The position numbers were made by a program, and so were the translations under genes. A stretch of 64,000 bases of DNA from Marinomonas sp. CT5. Lineage in GTDB: Bacteria; Pseudomonadota; Gammaproteobacteria; Pseudomonadales; Marinomonadaceae. The DNA lies in assembly GCF_018336975.1 (NCBI RefSeq), contig NZ_CP025572.1:2524332-2588331 (forward strand). The letters run 5' to 3'. This document shows, piece after piece, positions 12,089 through 20,922 of this stretch. Each line of letters starts with the position of its first letter. The first letter of the stretch is position 1. A model generated the notes under the pieces. The model was given only the letters and a program-made list of their open reading frames with translations, was not told the origin of the DNA and made no database searches.

Positions 12089-12116
12089 AGTATACTCAGT
12101 CTTATCGGAATGTAAA
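12089..12116 (-). promoter_or_regulatory. Predicted thiC promoter
   Basis: Minus-strand -35 TTTACA (12111-12116) and -10 TATACT (12089-12094) with a 16-bp spacer place the start near 12083, exactly at the foot of the riboswitch. The -10 lies inside a perfect 14-bp palindrome CTGAGTATACTCAG (12086-12099). Confidence 0.6.
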
Positions 12117-12142
12117 CACCCAGAAATAGCATGGGTGTTTAC
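12112..12142. terminator. Stem-loop between rsmI and the thi promoter
   Basis: 11-bp perfect stem GTAAACACCCA / TGGGTGTTTAC with a 9-base loop. It lies just downstream of the rsmI stop on the minus strand and overlaps the predicted thi -35. There is no long T run, so terminator function is plausible but weak. Confidence 0.45.
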
Positions 12143-12161
12143 TACCATACTGGAGGGTAAC

Positions 12162-13022
12162 TTATTCGCCTTGCATTTCCAGCGCCATTTTATAAAGCGC
12201 ATTCTTCTTTTCACCAGTCAGTTTAGCGGCCATTGCAGCGGCTTGTTTGACCGGTAAATCTTCTAATAAAATGGTCAGAATACGCTTGGCTTCTAATTCT
12301 GCTTCATCGCCGCTTTCTTGGGTAAAACTCAGCATCACAACGAATTCACCACGCATCTGGTTGGCATCTTCATCAAACTTGGCAAGGATTTCAGAAGCGG
12401 TTCCAGACAAAAATGTTTCGAATGTTTTAGTAACTTCACGCGCCAAGACTAGCTTAGCATCATCACCATACACTTTTTGAACATCCGCAATCGAATCATA
12501 AACACGATGAGTCGACTCATAAAACACCACGGTACCCGTTTGCTTCTTCCAAGACTCAAATAAATCACAACGCCCTTTTGATTTTGCTGGCACAAATCCC
12601 GCAAAAAAGAATTGGTCAGTGGGTAAACCCGATGCACACAAAGCGACGATCAAGGCGCAAGCGCCCGGAATAGGAACAACTTTATGGCCTTTTTCACGCA
12701 GTGCATGAACGACGTGATAACCAGGGTCCGAGATCAAAGGCGTTCCCGCATCGGACACTAACGCGACATTTTTGCCATCATCTAACAAGGTAGCAACGTA
12801 GTCTGCTTTGTCTTTTTCATTATGATCGTGGATAGAAAACAGCTTCGCATCAATCGCAAAATGATTAAGCAAGCGTTTCGTATGTCGAGTATCTTCCGCC
12901 GCGATATAGTCAACATCGCGTAAAGTTTGTTCCGCTCTTTTACTGAAATCATCTAGATTGCCGATTGGAGTTGCAACTATGTACAGCGACCCTCTCGCAT
13001 CATCAGAACTATGTGGTAACAT
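12162..13022 (-). CDS. rsmI: 16S rRNA 2'-O-ribose C1402 methyltransferase
   Basis: 286 residues from the ATG at 13022, preceded by AGAGG; an in-frame ATG at 13043 has no ribosome binding site. Family motifs: VATPIGNLDD, AAEDTRHTKRLL, SDAGTPLISDPGYH and the GACALIVALCASGLPTDQF stretch. Methylates the ribose of C1402 in the decoding centre using SAM. Divergently arranged with lpoA, start codons only about 32 bases apart, as in many gammaproteobacteria. Confidence 0.95.
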   Translation of the reverse strand: MLPHSSDDARGSLYIVATPIGNLDDFSKRAEQTLRDVDYIAAEDTRHTKRLLNHFAIDAKLFSIHDHNEKDKADYVATLLDDGKNVALVSDAGTPLISDPGYHVVHALREKGHKVVPIPGACALIVALCASGLPTDQFFFAGFVPAKSKGRCDLFESWKKQTGTVVFYESTHRVYDSIADVQKVYGDDAKLVLAREVTKTFETFLSGTASEILAKFDEDANQMRGEFVVMLSFTQESGDEAELEAKRILTILLEDLPVKQAAAMAAKLTGEKKNALYKMALEMQGE

Positions 13023-13054
13023 GTTGCCTCTTTTATTTGTCATTTTATAAGCTT

Positions 13055-14905
13055 ATGAGCCTACTTAATTTCCGCATCATATCATTAACTCTTTGTACTT
13101 TTCTGCTAAGCGCCTGTAATTCCATGAATTTAAATATGGAACAGCCACAAAACAGAGCTCAAACAAGCCAAAATGGTTCACAAGAAAGAACCCTACCACC
13201 CAGTATTTATCATCCTAAAAAAACCACCGATGTTTCCAAAACATTGGCTGACTCTTATCTAAAAGCAAAGAATTTTTATCAGCAAGATGAGTTTCAAAAA
13301 ACCATTGATGTCTTAGAAAGTAAAGTATTAAACACCACTTCTTCCATTCAATTTGAAGCCTATTTATTGGCCGCACTTTCTTCGTCTTATCTTGATAACT
13401 CCGTGGCTGCTACAAGCTATTTACAACAAGCGAATCAGCTAATTGCGGCGCGCCATCCAGACAACCAAAATAAGCTTAAAGAAACTAAGGCCTCTATTTT
13501 TGAGCACTTTGACAATTGGTTGGAAGTCGTCAAGATTCGTATGGACCTTACCTACAATTTGCCGCTAAACGAGGGCAAAGAAAACCAAGAAAAACTCTGG
13601 TTAGCCATACAGAATTTGACTCAAAATGAAGTGGATGAACTATTTCAACAAGAAAAGCCGCTACTTAATGGTTGGTTAACCATCAGCAGTATTCTAAGAA
13701 ACCAAACACTGTCTATTGAACAACAACTGAAGATGTTCAAAAAATGGCAAGCCGAAAACCCAAGCCACCCAGCGGCCATAACACCCCCTCAAGATTTCAA
13801 GATCATGGCATCCGTTGAGCAAATGGCACCAAAGAAAATTGTCTTAATGCTACCTATGACAGGCAAATTAGAGCGAGCTTCTCAGGCAATAATTGATGGC
13901 TTTTTTGCAACTTTTTACAATCAAAAAGAAGCAAGGCCTCAAGTAAATATTGTTAATGTAGACAATTACAAAAACATCGAACAAGCCTTAGCGGCAGCCA
14001 ACGAGCAACAGCCTGATGTCATCATTGGTCCATTACAAAAAAACAATGTTGCGCAAATCAGTCGACTAGACCTGCCTTATCCAGTTATCGCACTGAATCA
14101 ACTTGATATTAATCTGCATCCTAAAAATCTATATCACTTTTCTTTGAACCCAGAAGACGAAATACATGAGCTGATCGCCTTTGCCAAACAGGAAGGAGCT
14201 ACAAGAGCTGCGATCCTTAGCACACAGGACACCTGGGCACTAAAACAAAGTGATGAATTTCGCGCTCAAGCCACTAAAGAGAATGTCAAAATAACATCAA
14301 ATCAATCTTATTCAGATACTCCAAAAGGGCGACAAGGTGCTATTCAAAAGCTTTTATTGGTTAATGAAAGCCATGCACGAAAACGATTAGTAGAACAATG
14401 GACAGGCTCACAGGTAGAAGGTCTCGCTCGCTCTCGAGAAGATTTAGACTATGTCTACTATGTCGGTAAGCTGAATGATGCCAAACAAATAAGACCCCTT
14501 TTAGATTTTTACTTTGCTGACAAAATTCCAATGCTTGCCAGCAGCACACTTAATGACAGCGCCCCTGAAAAATCAACCAAACCTGAAGATATTGAAAGAA
14601 TACTTTTTACAGAATTACCTGCTTTGACGCCAAATAATTCGTCTCTTGATGTCCTACCCAAGCAGAGCTCAAACATTTTACGTCGATTACAAGCACTAGG
14701 TGCCGACTCATATCTACTTGCTAACAAATATCAACTTTTCGCCCTACTACCAACAACGAAAATATCAGCAAATACGGGCATCATAACCATGGACGAAAAT
14801 GGCATATTTCATAAGCGACCAGAAATCATGACTTACCGAAAAGGGAATTTGGTATATGCAGACAGTCATCAATTTTTTGAACAAAAGGAAAGCAGCGAAA
14901 AATAG
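13055..14905 (+). CDS. lpoA: Penicillin-binding protein activator LpoA
   Basis: Outer-membrane lipoprotein that activates PBP1A. 616 residues from the ATG at 13055; the lipobox LLSAC places the lipidated Cys at residue 21, and the longer upstream extension would bury it. The N-terminal half is TPR-like helical and the C-terminal half is a periplasmic-binding-protein-like fold beginning near KIVLMLPMTGKLERAS. The gene overlaps yraN by 50 bases. Order lpoA-yraN-diaA matches E. coli yraMNO. Confidence 0.9.
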   Translation: MSLLNFRIISLTLCTFLLSACNSMNLNMEQPQNRAQTSQNGSQERTLPPSIYHPKKTTDVSKTLADSYLKAKNFYQQDEFQKTIDVLESKVLNTTSSIQFEAYLLAALSSSYLDNSVAATSYLQQANQLIAARHPDNQNKLKETKASIFEHFDNWLEVVKIRMDLTYNLPLNEGKENQEKLWLAIQNLTQNEVDELFQQEKPLLNGWLTISSILRNQTLSIEQQLKMFKKWQAENPSHPAAITPPQDFKIMASVEQMAPKKIVLMLPMTGKLERASQAIIDGFFATFYNQKEARPQVNIVNVDNYKNIEQALAAANEQQPDVIIGPLQKNNVAQISRLDLPYPVIALNQLDINLHPKNLYHFSLNPEDEIHELIAFAKQEGATRAAILSTQDTWALKQSDEFRAQATKENVKITSNQSYSDTPKGRQGAIQKLLLVNESHARKRLVEQWTGSQVEGLARSREDLDYVYYVGKLNDAKQIRPLLDFYFADKIPMLASSTLNDSAPEKSTKPEDIERILFTELPALTPNNSSLDVLPKQSSNILRRLQALGADSYLLANKYQLFALLPTTKISANTGIITMDENGIFHKRPEIMTYRKGNLVYADSHQFFEQKESSEK

Positions 14906-15239
14906 CGGCGAAAAAGCAGAGCAAACAGCTGAAGATTTTCTACTTAGTCAGGGGCTTTGCTTTGTGGAACGAAATTTTTTCTGTCGTCTCGGAGAAATTG
15001 ATTTAATTTTCTTTGATCAAGACACCTATATTTTTATTGAAGTTCGTTTTAGGGCAAATAAAAATCATGGTAGTGCGGCTGAAAGTATTGGGCAATCCAA
15101 ACTTAAAAAAATTCGCAATAGCGCCGCTTTGTGGCTGCAAAAAAATAACAAATCAAACAGTGCAACTCGCTTTGATGCGATACTGTTCGATGAAAAAATA
15201 GACAAACAACATTTAACTTGGCTAAAAGCAGTATTTTAA
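14856..15239 (+). CDS. yraN: UPF0102 (YraN) nuclease-fold protein
   Basis: 127 residues with the endonuclease-like core GEIDLIFFDQDTYIFIEVRFR (here GEIDLI and FIEVRFR), typical of the YraN family related to restriction-endonuclease folds. Function in the cell is not settled for the family. It overlaps the end of lpoA by 50 bases and is followed after 4 bases by diaA, which implies cotranscription and translational coupling. Confidence 0.88.
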   Translation: MQTVINFLNKRKAAKNSGEKAEQTAEDFLLSQGLCFVERNFFCRLGEIDLIFFDQDTYIFIEVRFRANKNHGSAAESIGQSKLKKIRNSAALWLQKNNKSNSATRFDAILFDEKIDKQHLTWLKAVF

Positions 15240-15243
15240 TCAT

Positions 15244-15837
15244 ATGGATTTTCAAGAAGCGATCTACACACAATTTGCCCAAAGCTTTGAAGCTCAACAA
15301 CAAGCTCTGGAAAGCTTACCCCCTTATATCGAACATGCTGCTAAAGTTATTTTTTCAAGCATTGCATCAGGCGGAAAAGTCATCTGTATAGGCAACAGTA
15401 CAGGCTCTCATTTGTCACAATATTTCAGCACCTTAATGCTTGATCGAATGGATAGAGAGCGACCTGGATTACCGGCAATCAACCTAAGCGGTGAAGGTTC
15501 TACCTTACTAGCCATCACCCATAATGACAGTTATCACGACGTTTTCTCTAAGCAAATTACCGCTCTTGGCAACCCTGGTGACATACTGTTTGTTATTGCC
15601 AATCGAGGCAACACCTCCCCTATCATACAAGCCATTCAAGCTGCACATGAGCGTAAAATGAGCATAGTTGCACTCACCAGCCCTGAAGCAAAGAACGTCT
15701 CATCACTCACCTCTCAAGACGACACAGAGATCAAAATAAATCTTCTTGGCACAGCTAGAGTACATGAATGCCAGCTATCTGTTATTCATATATTAATTGA
15801 CTTACTTGAACGCCAGCTATTTGGATGCGAAGACTAA
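15244..15837 (+). CDS. diaA: SIS-domain DnaA initiator-associating protein
   Basis: 197 residues with a sugar-isomerase (SIS) fold resembling GmhA: GGKVICIGNSTGSHLSQYFS and VIANRGNTSPIIQAIQAAHE. In E. coli DiaA binds DnaA and promotes timely initiation at oriC. Assigned by position after yraN. A GmhA phosphoheptose isomerase role is the alternative. In pseudomonads and E. coli dolP follows; here a terminator follows. Confidence 0.85.
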   Translation: MDFQEAIYTQFAQSFEAQQQALESLPPYIEHAAKVIFSSIASGGKVICIGNSTGSHLSQYFSTLMLDRMDRERPGLPAINLSGEGSTLLAITHNDSYHDVFSKQITALGNPGDILFVIANRGNTSPIIQAIQAAHERKMSIVALTSPEAKNVSSLTSQDDTEIKINLLGTARVHECQLSVIHILIDLLERQLFGCED

Positions 15838-15871
15838 ATAGACATGCCACTTAGCCGAACAGAAACAAAAA

Positions 15872-15896
15872 AGTCGCTTATTAAGCGACTCTTTTT
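15872..15896. terminator. Bidirectional terminator after diaA and sspB
   Basis: Stem AGTCGCTT / AAGCGACT with a 3-base loop, flanked by an A run on the left and CTTTTT on the right. It separates convergent diaA (plus) and sspB (minus). Confidence 0.85.
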
Positions 15897-15928
15897 ACAT
15901 AGCACATTAAAATAAGAGAAAAGCGTAG

Positions 15929-16309
15929 CTATTTAACAACCTTCAATTGAAAACCTTTTTTTGGTTCAGGAGGCGTTGGTGGTGTAGGTTCATTAGGAAA
16001 CTCTTCATATGGAAACACTAAGCCGTCTCCATTTTCTTTAGCAAATAGAGAAAGCGCGGCTTTTATAGGAACATACACCTGCATCGGCTTCCCACTAAAA
16101 CGCGCCTCAAAGGATACCCCTTCTTTATCCATAATTAGATGACGAACCGCTGACATACTTATGTTCAGTACAATTTGCCCATCTTTCACAAACTCTGTAG
16201 GCACAACCACACCTTCTTGCTCTGCATCCACCAAAAGGTAAGGCGTCATTTCATTATCTGCGACCCAAGAATAAGCAGCATTTAACAAATAAGATCTCTT
16301 CGGTAACAT
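15929..16309 (-). CDS. sspB: ClpXP protease specificity-enhancing factor SspB
   Basis: 126 residues. The N-terminal two-thirds is the SspB substrate-binding fold (RSYLLNAAYSWVADNEMTPY, EFVKDGQIVLNISMSAVRHL, FSGKPMQVYVPIKAALSLFA) and the end is a proline-rich linker with the ClpX-binding tail FQLKVVK. It delivers ssrA-tagged and other proteins to ClpXP. Downstream partner of sspA, with an intervening hairpin. Confidence 0.93.
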   Translation of the reverse strand: MLPKRSYLLNAAYSWVADNEMTPYLLVDAEQEGVVVPTEFVKDGQIVLNISMSAVRHLIMDKEGVSFEARFSGKPMQVYVPIKAALSLFAKENGDGLVFPYEEFPNEPTPPTPPEPKKGFQLKVVK

Positions 16310-16343
16310 TATTTTCCCACCTCATAAATGTTTGGTAAAAAAA

Positions 16344-16363
16344 AGGAGCTTTAAGCTCCTCTT
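16344..16363 (-). terminator. Hairpin between sspA and sspB
   Basis: AGGAGCTT / AAGCTCCT around one T, followed on the minus strand by eight T residues (plus-strand A run 16337-16344). It looks like a rho-independent terminator or attenuator inside the sspA-sspB operon, which would lower sspB relative to sspA. Confidence 0.65.
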
Positions 16364-16395
16364 TTACTACTTTTCTCTCGACATTACAGCATCGA

Positions 16396-17028
16396 TTAGT
16401 CTAAGCGCATTTCTTGCTCTGCCTCGGAAAGGCTTTCTTGGAAAGACTCACGAGAAAAGACTAGATCCATATACTTATGCAAAGCTCTCGCTTGCTCTTT
16501 AGGAATTTCCACACCTAATACAGGTAAACGCCACAAGATTGGCGCCAAACAGCAATCGACAATCGTAAAATCATCGCTCATGAAATAAGGCTTTTCTTCG
16601 AAAATAGGCGATACATTCAGCAGACCTTCGCGCAATTCTTTTTGCGCTTGAGCAACCGCTTCTTTGTCTTTACTAGTCAGAATCAAATCGACCAATTTAG
16701 CCCAATCACGCTGAATACGATACATAAACAATCGACTTTCAGCACGAGCAACAGGATATACAGGTAACAATGGTGGATGCGGAAAACGCTCATCCAAATA
16801 TTCCATCATGACGTTTGGCTCATAAAGAACCAAATCACGGTCTACTAATGCTGGTAGCTCATTGTATGGATTAACATCAGCTAATTCATCAGGCTTGTTG
16901 AACGGGTCTACATCTATGATGTCCACTGTGACGGCTTTCTCAGCCAATACAATACGAACTCGATGGCTATAATGATCTTCCCCATCTGAAAAGAACGTCA
17001 TTGAGGAGCGCTTTGCAATAACACCCAT
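16396..17028 (-). CDS. sspA: Stringent starvation protein A
   Basis: 210 residues with glutathione-S-transferase fold; N-terminal thioredoxin-like part [27 protein letters not shown], then [39 protein letters not shown]. SspA binds RNA polymerase and helps survival of starvation and acid stress. Followed by sspB. The upstream gap to rpsI lacks the petABC genes that occupy this place in pseudomonads. Confidence 0.93.
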   Translation of the reverse strand: MGVIAKRSSMTFFSDGEDHYSHRVRIVLAEKAVTVDIIDVDPFNKPDELADVNPYNELPALVDRDLVLYEPNVMMEYLDERFPHPPLLPVYPVARAESRLFMYRIQRDWAKLVDLILTSKDKEAVAQAQKELREGLLNVSPIFEEKPYFMSDDFTIVDCCLAPILWRLPVLGVEIPKEQARALHKYMDLVFSRESFQESLSEAEQEMRLD

Positions 17029-17377
17029 GTCTAACCCCTATATTGAAAACATCAACATCCCCTTTAAAGAAGGGAACAAACTATACTATGACCATGAGGC
17101 AATAAAAAAAGTTCACTACCTCAGTAACACAAAACTTTGAGAATAATTACTTGTGTGCTTTTAGAAAACAAAGCTGCAGTTTCACCCCACAATTGACTGC
17201 ATTGCGCACAATCAAGTTTAACCTAGTGAGTAACTCACACACAGTAAAATCAGAAAACACCTATGAAAACCATGATTTTCAAAGCTGCATTATTCTAACA
17301 TCATTTTCAGTTGTTTTTTCCTAGAAAAAACATTTTGTTGCAAGAATACCGTTAAAGGCTTTATTTCAAGCAAAAAA
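17029..17377. other. sspA upstream region without genes
   Basis: About 350 bp with no credible gene. It should hold the sspA promoter: a -10-like TATAGT lies on the minus strand at 17080-17085, about 50 bases before the start codon, but I see no convincing -35. A 9-bp inverted repeat TGTTTTTTC/GAAAAAACA sits at 17312-17332. Confidence 0.5.
17312..17332. repeat. 9-bp inverted repeat with 3-base centre
   Basis: TGTTTTTTC, CTA, GAAAAAACA. Located between the rpsI terminator and the sspA promoter area. Similar in design to the palindrome at 4642-4664. Confidence 0.5.
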
Positions 17378-17403
17378 AACGCTTGGCGAACACACCAAGC
17401 GTT
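17378..17403 (-). terminator. Rho-independent terminator of rplM-rpsI
   Basis: Stem AACGCTTGG / CCAAGCGTT with 8-base loop, followed on the minus strand by a run of eight T residues. It lies 25 bases after the rpsI stop. Confidence 0.9.
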
Positions 17404-17427
17404 TTAATAATAATTCCAAAGCGAAAA

Positions 17428-17820
17428 TTAACGCTTAGAGAACTGAGGACGACGACGTGCTTTGCGTAGACCAACTTTCTTACGTTCAACTTCACGAGAG
17501 TCGCGAGTTACGAATCCTGCAGAACGTAGAGTACGACGTAGAGTCTCATCGTATTGCATCAAAGCACGTGTGATACCGTGACGGATCGCACCAGCTTGAC
17601 CAGAGATACCACCACCTTTGACAGTGATGTAAACGTCAAATTTTTCAGTAGCATCAACAAGTTCAAGAGGCTGACGAACAACCATTTGAGCCGTTTCACG
17701 ACCGAAGTACTGAGAAAGAGTACGGTTATTGATAACTAAGTTACCAGAACCCGCTTTAAGGAAAACACGAGCGGTAGACGTTTTGCGACGACCTGTACCG
17801 TAGTATTGAGTAGCTGACAT
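17428..17820 (-). CDS. rpsI: 30S ribosomal protein S9 (uS9)
   Basis: 130 residues, full length, with [19 protein letters not shown] at the N-terminus and the conserved basic tail [11 protein letters not shown] that reaches the P-site tRNA. Cotranscribed with rplM (14-base gap), as in nearly all proteobacteria, and terminated by the hairpin at 17378. Confidence 0.98.
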   Translation of the reverse strand: MSATQYYGTGRRKTSTARVFLKAGSGNLVINNRTLSQYFGRETAQMVVRQPLELVDATEKFDVYITVKGGGISGQAGAIRHGITRALMQYDETLRRTLRSAGFVTRDSREVERKKVGLRKARRRPQFSKR

Positions 17821-17834
17821 AATGATCTTCCGTA

Positions 17835-18263
17835 TTAAATGTTAAGTTCTTGAGGTTGTTGAGCAGCATGTGGATGCTCAGTACCAGCGTACACTTTCAT
17901 TTTCTTGTGCATTGCACGGCCCAAAGGACCTTTTGGCAACATACCTTTTACGGCGATTTCAAGAACGCGCTCTGGAGCGTGATCAATCAACTTCTCGAAA
18001 TTCATAGAACGCAAGCCGCCTGGGTAACCAGTATGGCGGTAGTATTGTTTTGCAGCTGCTTTGTTACCAGTAACGTGAATTTTCTCAGCGTTAACAACAA
18101 CGATGTAATCGCCAGTATCAACGTGTGGAGTGTATTCTGCTTTATGCTTGCCACGTAAACGACGAGCAATTTCTGTAGCCAAGCGGCCTAGAGTTTTGCC
18201 TTCAGCATCAACCACGAACCAGTCGCGGCGAACTTCAGCAGGTTTAGCTGTAAAAGTTTTCAT
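17835..18263 (-). CDS. rplM: 50S ribosomal protein L13 (uL13)
   Basis: 142 residues from the ATG at 18263 ([15 protein letters not shown]), the same length as E. coli L13. Contains [23 protein letters not shown] and [12 protein letters not shown]. First gene of the rplM-rpsI operon. In E. coli L13 represses its own operon through the mRNA leader; here a small hairpin lies 20-36 bases upstream. Confidence 0.98.
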   Translation of the reverse strand: MKTFTAKPAEVRRDWFVVDAEGKTLGRLATEIARRLRGKHKAEYTPHVDTGDYIVVVNAEKIHVTGNKAAAKQYYRHTGYPGGLRSMNFEKLIDHAPERVLEIAVKGMLPKGPLGRAMHKKMKVYAGTEHPHAAQQPQELNI

Positions 18264-18283
18264 CAAAAAACCCTTTCAATACA

Positions 18284-18299
18284 CGTGTTCAATGACACG
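18284..18299 (-). promoter_or_regulatory. Hairpin in the rplM leader
   Basis: CGTGT / ACACG with a 6-base loop just before the Shine-Dalgarno region of rplM. It may correspond to the ribosomal protein L13 leader structure known in gammaproteobacteria, but I cannot fold it or compare it here. Confidence 0.35.
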
Positions 18300-18416
18300 C
18301 TATACCTATTATTATTGGTTGGCCAAGTAGTAAATTACCTGATCAACGTACACTTACCTTTAAAAAGGCGAGCGAAGTATACAACAAGACAGTCGAATAT
18401 AAAAGCTAGATTACGT

Positions 18417-19517
18417 TTAAGGGCGATGTTCTAAAGATAAATATTCTTCAGATTGCATCTCCAAAAGTCGACTTACAGTCCGATCATATTCAAACGCCAA
18501 TCTCGTTCCCTGATAAATATCTGGAATAGCCACCTCAGCAGAAAAAATTACTTTAACATGACGATCGTAGAACTCATCAACCAAATTAATAAAACGTCTT
18601 GCTAGGTCATCTCGCGAAGCATCCATTTGCGGCAAGTTAGAAATAATTACCGTACTATAAAGGCGCGCTAGCTCAATATAATCCACTTGGCTTCTCGGCC
18701 CATCACATAACGCCTTGATATCAAACCAAGCAAGCCCCTCACAGCTTCGAACCAAAGGAATATTACGACCTTCGATTTCAGCATCACCACCTTCAACAAT
18801 ATGAGAAGCATCCGTAATTAAACTCATGAAACGCTCATTTAAAGCCTCATCTGCTTCCCTATTTAACGGGTAATGATAAAGCTTGGCTTGCTTTAATGTT
18901 CTGAGTCGATAATCCACACCACCATCAACATTCATTACCTTGGTGTATTTTTTTACTAAAGCGATTGCTGGCAAAAAGCGAGCTCTCTGCAAACCGTTTT
19001 TATACAAACCATCAGGCTCAATATTTGATGTCGCCACTAAGGTCGTGCCGTTCTCAAAAAGAACCTCAAGCAACCCTGCTAAAATCATTGCATCGGTAAT
19101 ATCTGTGACAAAGAACTCATCAAAACATAACACCTGAGCTTTAGATGATATTTGCTTTCCAACAATTTCAAGAGGATTCTTTACATCATGCAGCTTTCGC
19201 ATCTCCTGATGCACCATCTGCATAAAACGATGAAAATGCAGGCGCATCTTCTTATCCGTCGGCAAACAGTCAAAAAAAGTATCCATCAGATACGTCTTCC
19301 CTCTCCCGACGCCTCCCCAGAAATACAAACCTTGCTCAACCGCAGGTTTTTTCTTTTTAAGAAAACGACCAATAAACCCATCTGTAGATTTATCATTTTG
19401 TCTAGCCACTAAACGATCAAATAAATCCTGAAGTGCCTCTACCGCTTCTTCTTGAGCGGGGTCATAATTAAAGTCAGCTCTAGTTAAATCTTGCTTGTAA
19501 CGTGTAATAGGAGTCAT
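18417..19517 (-). CDS. zapE: AFG1-family ATPase ZapE
   Basis: 366 residues from MTPITRYKQDL, the usual N-terminus of the family; 21 further residues upstream are rejected. Walker A is GGVGRGKTYLMDTFFD and Walker B LCFDEFFVTD. ZapE is a cell-division ATPase that associates with the Z ring under stress in E. coli. Located next to rplM-rpsI as in E. coli (yhcM) and divergent from yhcB. Confidence 0.92.
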   Translation of the reverse strand: MTPITRYKQDLTRADFNYDPAQEEAVEALQDLFDRLVARQNDKSTDGFIGRFLKKKKPAVEQGLYFWGGVGRGKTYLMDTFFDCLPTDKKMRLHFHRFMQMVHQEMRKLHDVKNPLEIVGKQISSKAQVLCFDEFFVTDITDAMILAGLLEVLFENGTTLVATSNIEPDGLYKNGLQRARFLPAIALVKKYTKVMNVDGGVDYRLRTLKQAKLYHYPLNREADEALNERFMSLITDASHIVEGGDAEIEGRNIPLVRSCEGLAWFDIKALCDGPRSQVDYIELARLYSTVIISNLPQMDASRDDLARRFINLVDEFYDRHVKVIFSAEVAIPDIYQGTRLAFEYDRTVSRLLEMQSEEYLSLEHRP

Positions 19518-19644
19518 CAGCACTTTTCGTTCCAATAAATTAATTGCGCGCATTCTAACAAATTGCGCCTTAAACAACACCTATCAAGCTGTTATCGTAG
19601 AGATGGTTTCGCTATAATAAGGAATCTGTTTTTTGGAGAAAGTC

Positions 19645-20097
19645 ATGAACTTAGAAGAATTCAACATTATTATATTTATAACTGGCATTATTGTTGGTTG
19701 CATTGCCACGCTTATCATTAAAAATTTCAGTTCAAAGAACAGTAAGCAAACAGCATCAAACTCAAACATCATTACTATGAAGTCATTGCAACAAGAGCTT
19801 GATAACAAACAAGTTATCATCGACAACTTCTTCACTGACAGCAACGAACACTTAATGTCTGTTGAAAAACGTTTAGCTGAGCTTAGAAATACACTTGCCG
19901 ACAACGCTAATCAATTAAGCAACGTAAAAGTTGACAGCAGCCTAGCAAACCGCTCAACGGAAGAGGTAGATACTACGACGACATTTGAGCCGCCTAGAGA
20001 CTATGCTCTCAAGAAAGACAAAGAACCTGGCATGCTAAGTGAAAACTTTGGATTAGATGACAATTCAACCATCCTAGAACCCAAACGAACAATCTAA
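19645..20097 (+). CDS. zapG: YhcB/ZapG-like membrane-anchored coiled-coil protein (DUF1043)
   Basis: 150 residues from the ATG at 19645, preceded by GGAG. One N-terminal membrane segment (residues about 5-27, IIIFITGIIVGCIATLII) is followed by a coiled-coil-rich cytosolic part and an acidic tail. It matches the DUF1043 family (YhcB, ZapG), which interacts with divisome and elongasome proteins. Position next to zapE agrees with E. coli. Sequence is divergent, so the name is moderately supported. Confidence 0.75.
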   Translation: MNLEEFNIIIFITGIIVGCIATLIIKNFSSKNSKQTASNSNIITMKSLQQELDNKQVIIDNFFTDSNEHLMSVEKRLAELRNTLADNANQLSNVKVDSSLANRSTEEVDTTTTFEPPRDYALKKDKEPGMLSENFGLDDNSTILEPKRTI

Positions 20098-20100
20098 AAA

Positions 20101-20129
20101 AAACGGGCTTTGAAGCCCGTTTTTTTAGC
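20101..20129. terminator. Bidirectional terminator
   Basis: AAACGGGCTT / AAGCCCGTTT with a 2-base centre, flanked by A and T runs. Separates convergent zapG (plus) and the Nif3-like gene (minus). Confidence 0.92.
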
Positions 20130-20141
20130 ATTATCGATAAG

Positions 20142-20903
20142 TTATGCAGGACTGTCCACATCAATAAACACGGCATCTAAACCAAACTCATTAGCGAGGT
20201 AATCCGCCATTGAACGAGCACCAAAACGCTCAGTGGCATGATGGCCAGCCGCAATAAAATGAATCTCCATTTCACGCGCGATATGGATAGTTTGCTCAGA
20301 AACCTCACCCGTAATAAACACATCCGCTCCCATCATGGCAGCCTGCTCGATGTAACCTTGCGCACCACCAGTACACAAAGCAACACGTTGAATCTTTTGC
20401 TCATTGACGCACTCAAAAAGCACCTCTCTACCAACTGCAGACTCAACCATTTTTTTAAACTGCTCAGAAGTGACAGGCTCTGCCAGCTCACCAACAACAC
20501 CAATAGCCTCTTCAATTGGTACACCAGCCTGTAAACCAACTCTATTCATCAGACCTAACGCATCAGCCAAACCAGCGTTATTCCCTAAAGTTGGATGGGC
20601 GTCTAACGGCAAATGATAGCCATACAAATTAATATCATTTTTAATTAAAGCCGCAATACGTCGATACTTCATACCTACGATCCGAGGATCTTCATTTTTC
20701 CAGAAGTAACCATGATGAACAAAGACGGCATCTGCATTATAATCAACAGCCGCATCAATTAGCGCCTGGCTTGCAGTGACCCCGGTTACCACCCGGTTAA
20801 TCTCTTTTTTTCCTTCCACCTGCAAACCATTGGGCGCATAATCCTTGAATCGACTCGGGCTCAATATTTTATTAAGCAATAACTCAAAATCACTGCGTAG
20901 CAA
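20142..20903 (-). CDS. Nif3-like dinuclear metal centre protein (YbgI type)
   Basis: 253 residues with the family motifs VFVHHGYFWKNEDPR (metal-binding His-His), LYGYHLPLDAHPTLGNN and a C-terminal HHATERFGARSMADYL with further metal-ligand histidines and Glu. The family forms hexameric toroids with two metal ions; E. coli YbgI has been linked to 5-oxoproline or GTP cyclohydrolase-like roles without consensus. Divergent from degS with 19 bases between start codons. Confidence 0.88.
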   Translation of the reverse strand: MLRSDFELLLNKILSPSRFKDYAPNGLQVEGKKEINRVVTGVTASQALIDAAVDYNADAVFVHHGYFWKNEDPRIVGMKYRRIAALIKNDINLYGYHLPLDAHPTLGNNAGLADALGLMNRVGLQAGVPIEEAIGVVGELAEPVTSEQFKKMVESAVGREVLFECVNEQKIQRVALCTGGAQGYIEQAAMMGADVFITGEVSEQTIHIAREMEIHFIAAGHHATERFGARSMADYLANEFGLDAVFIDVDSPA

Positions 20904-20922
20904 AACAACTCCTTATACATTT

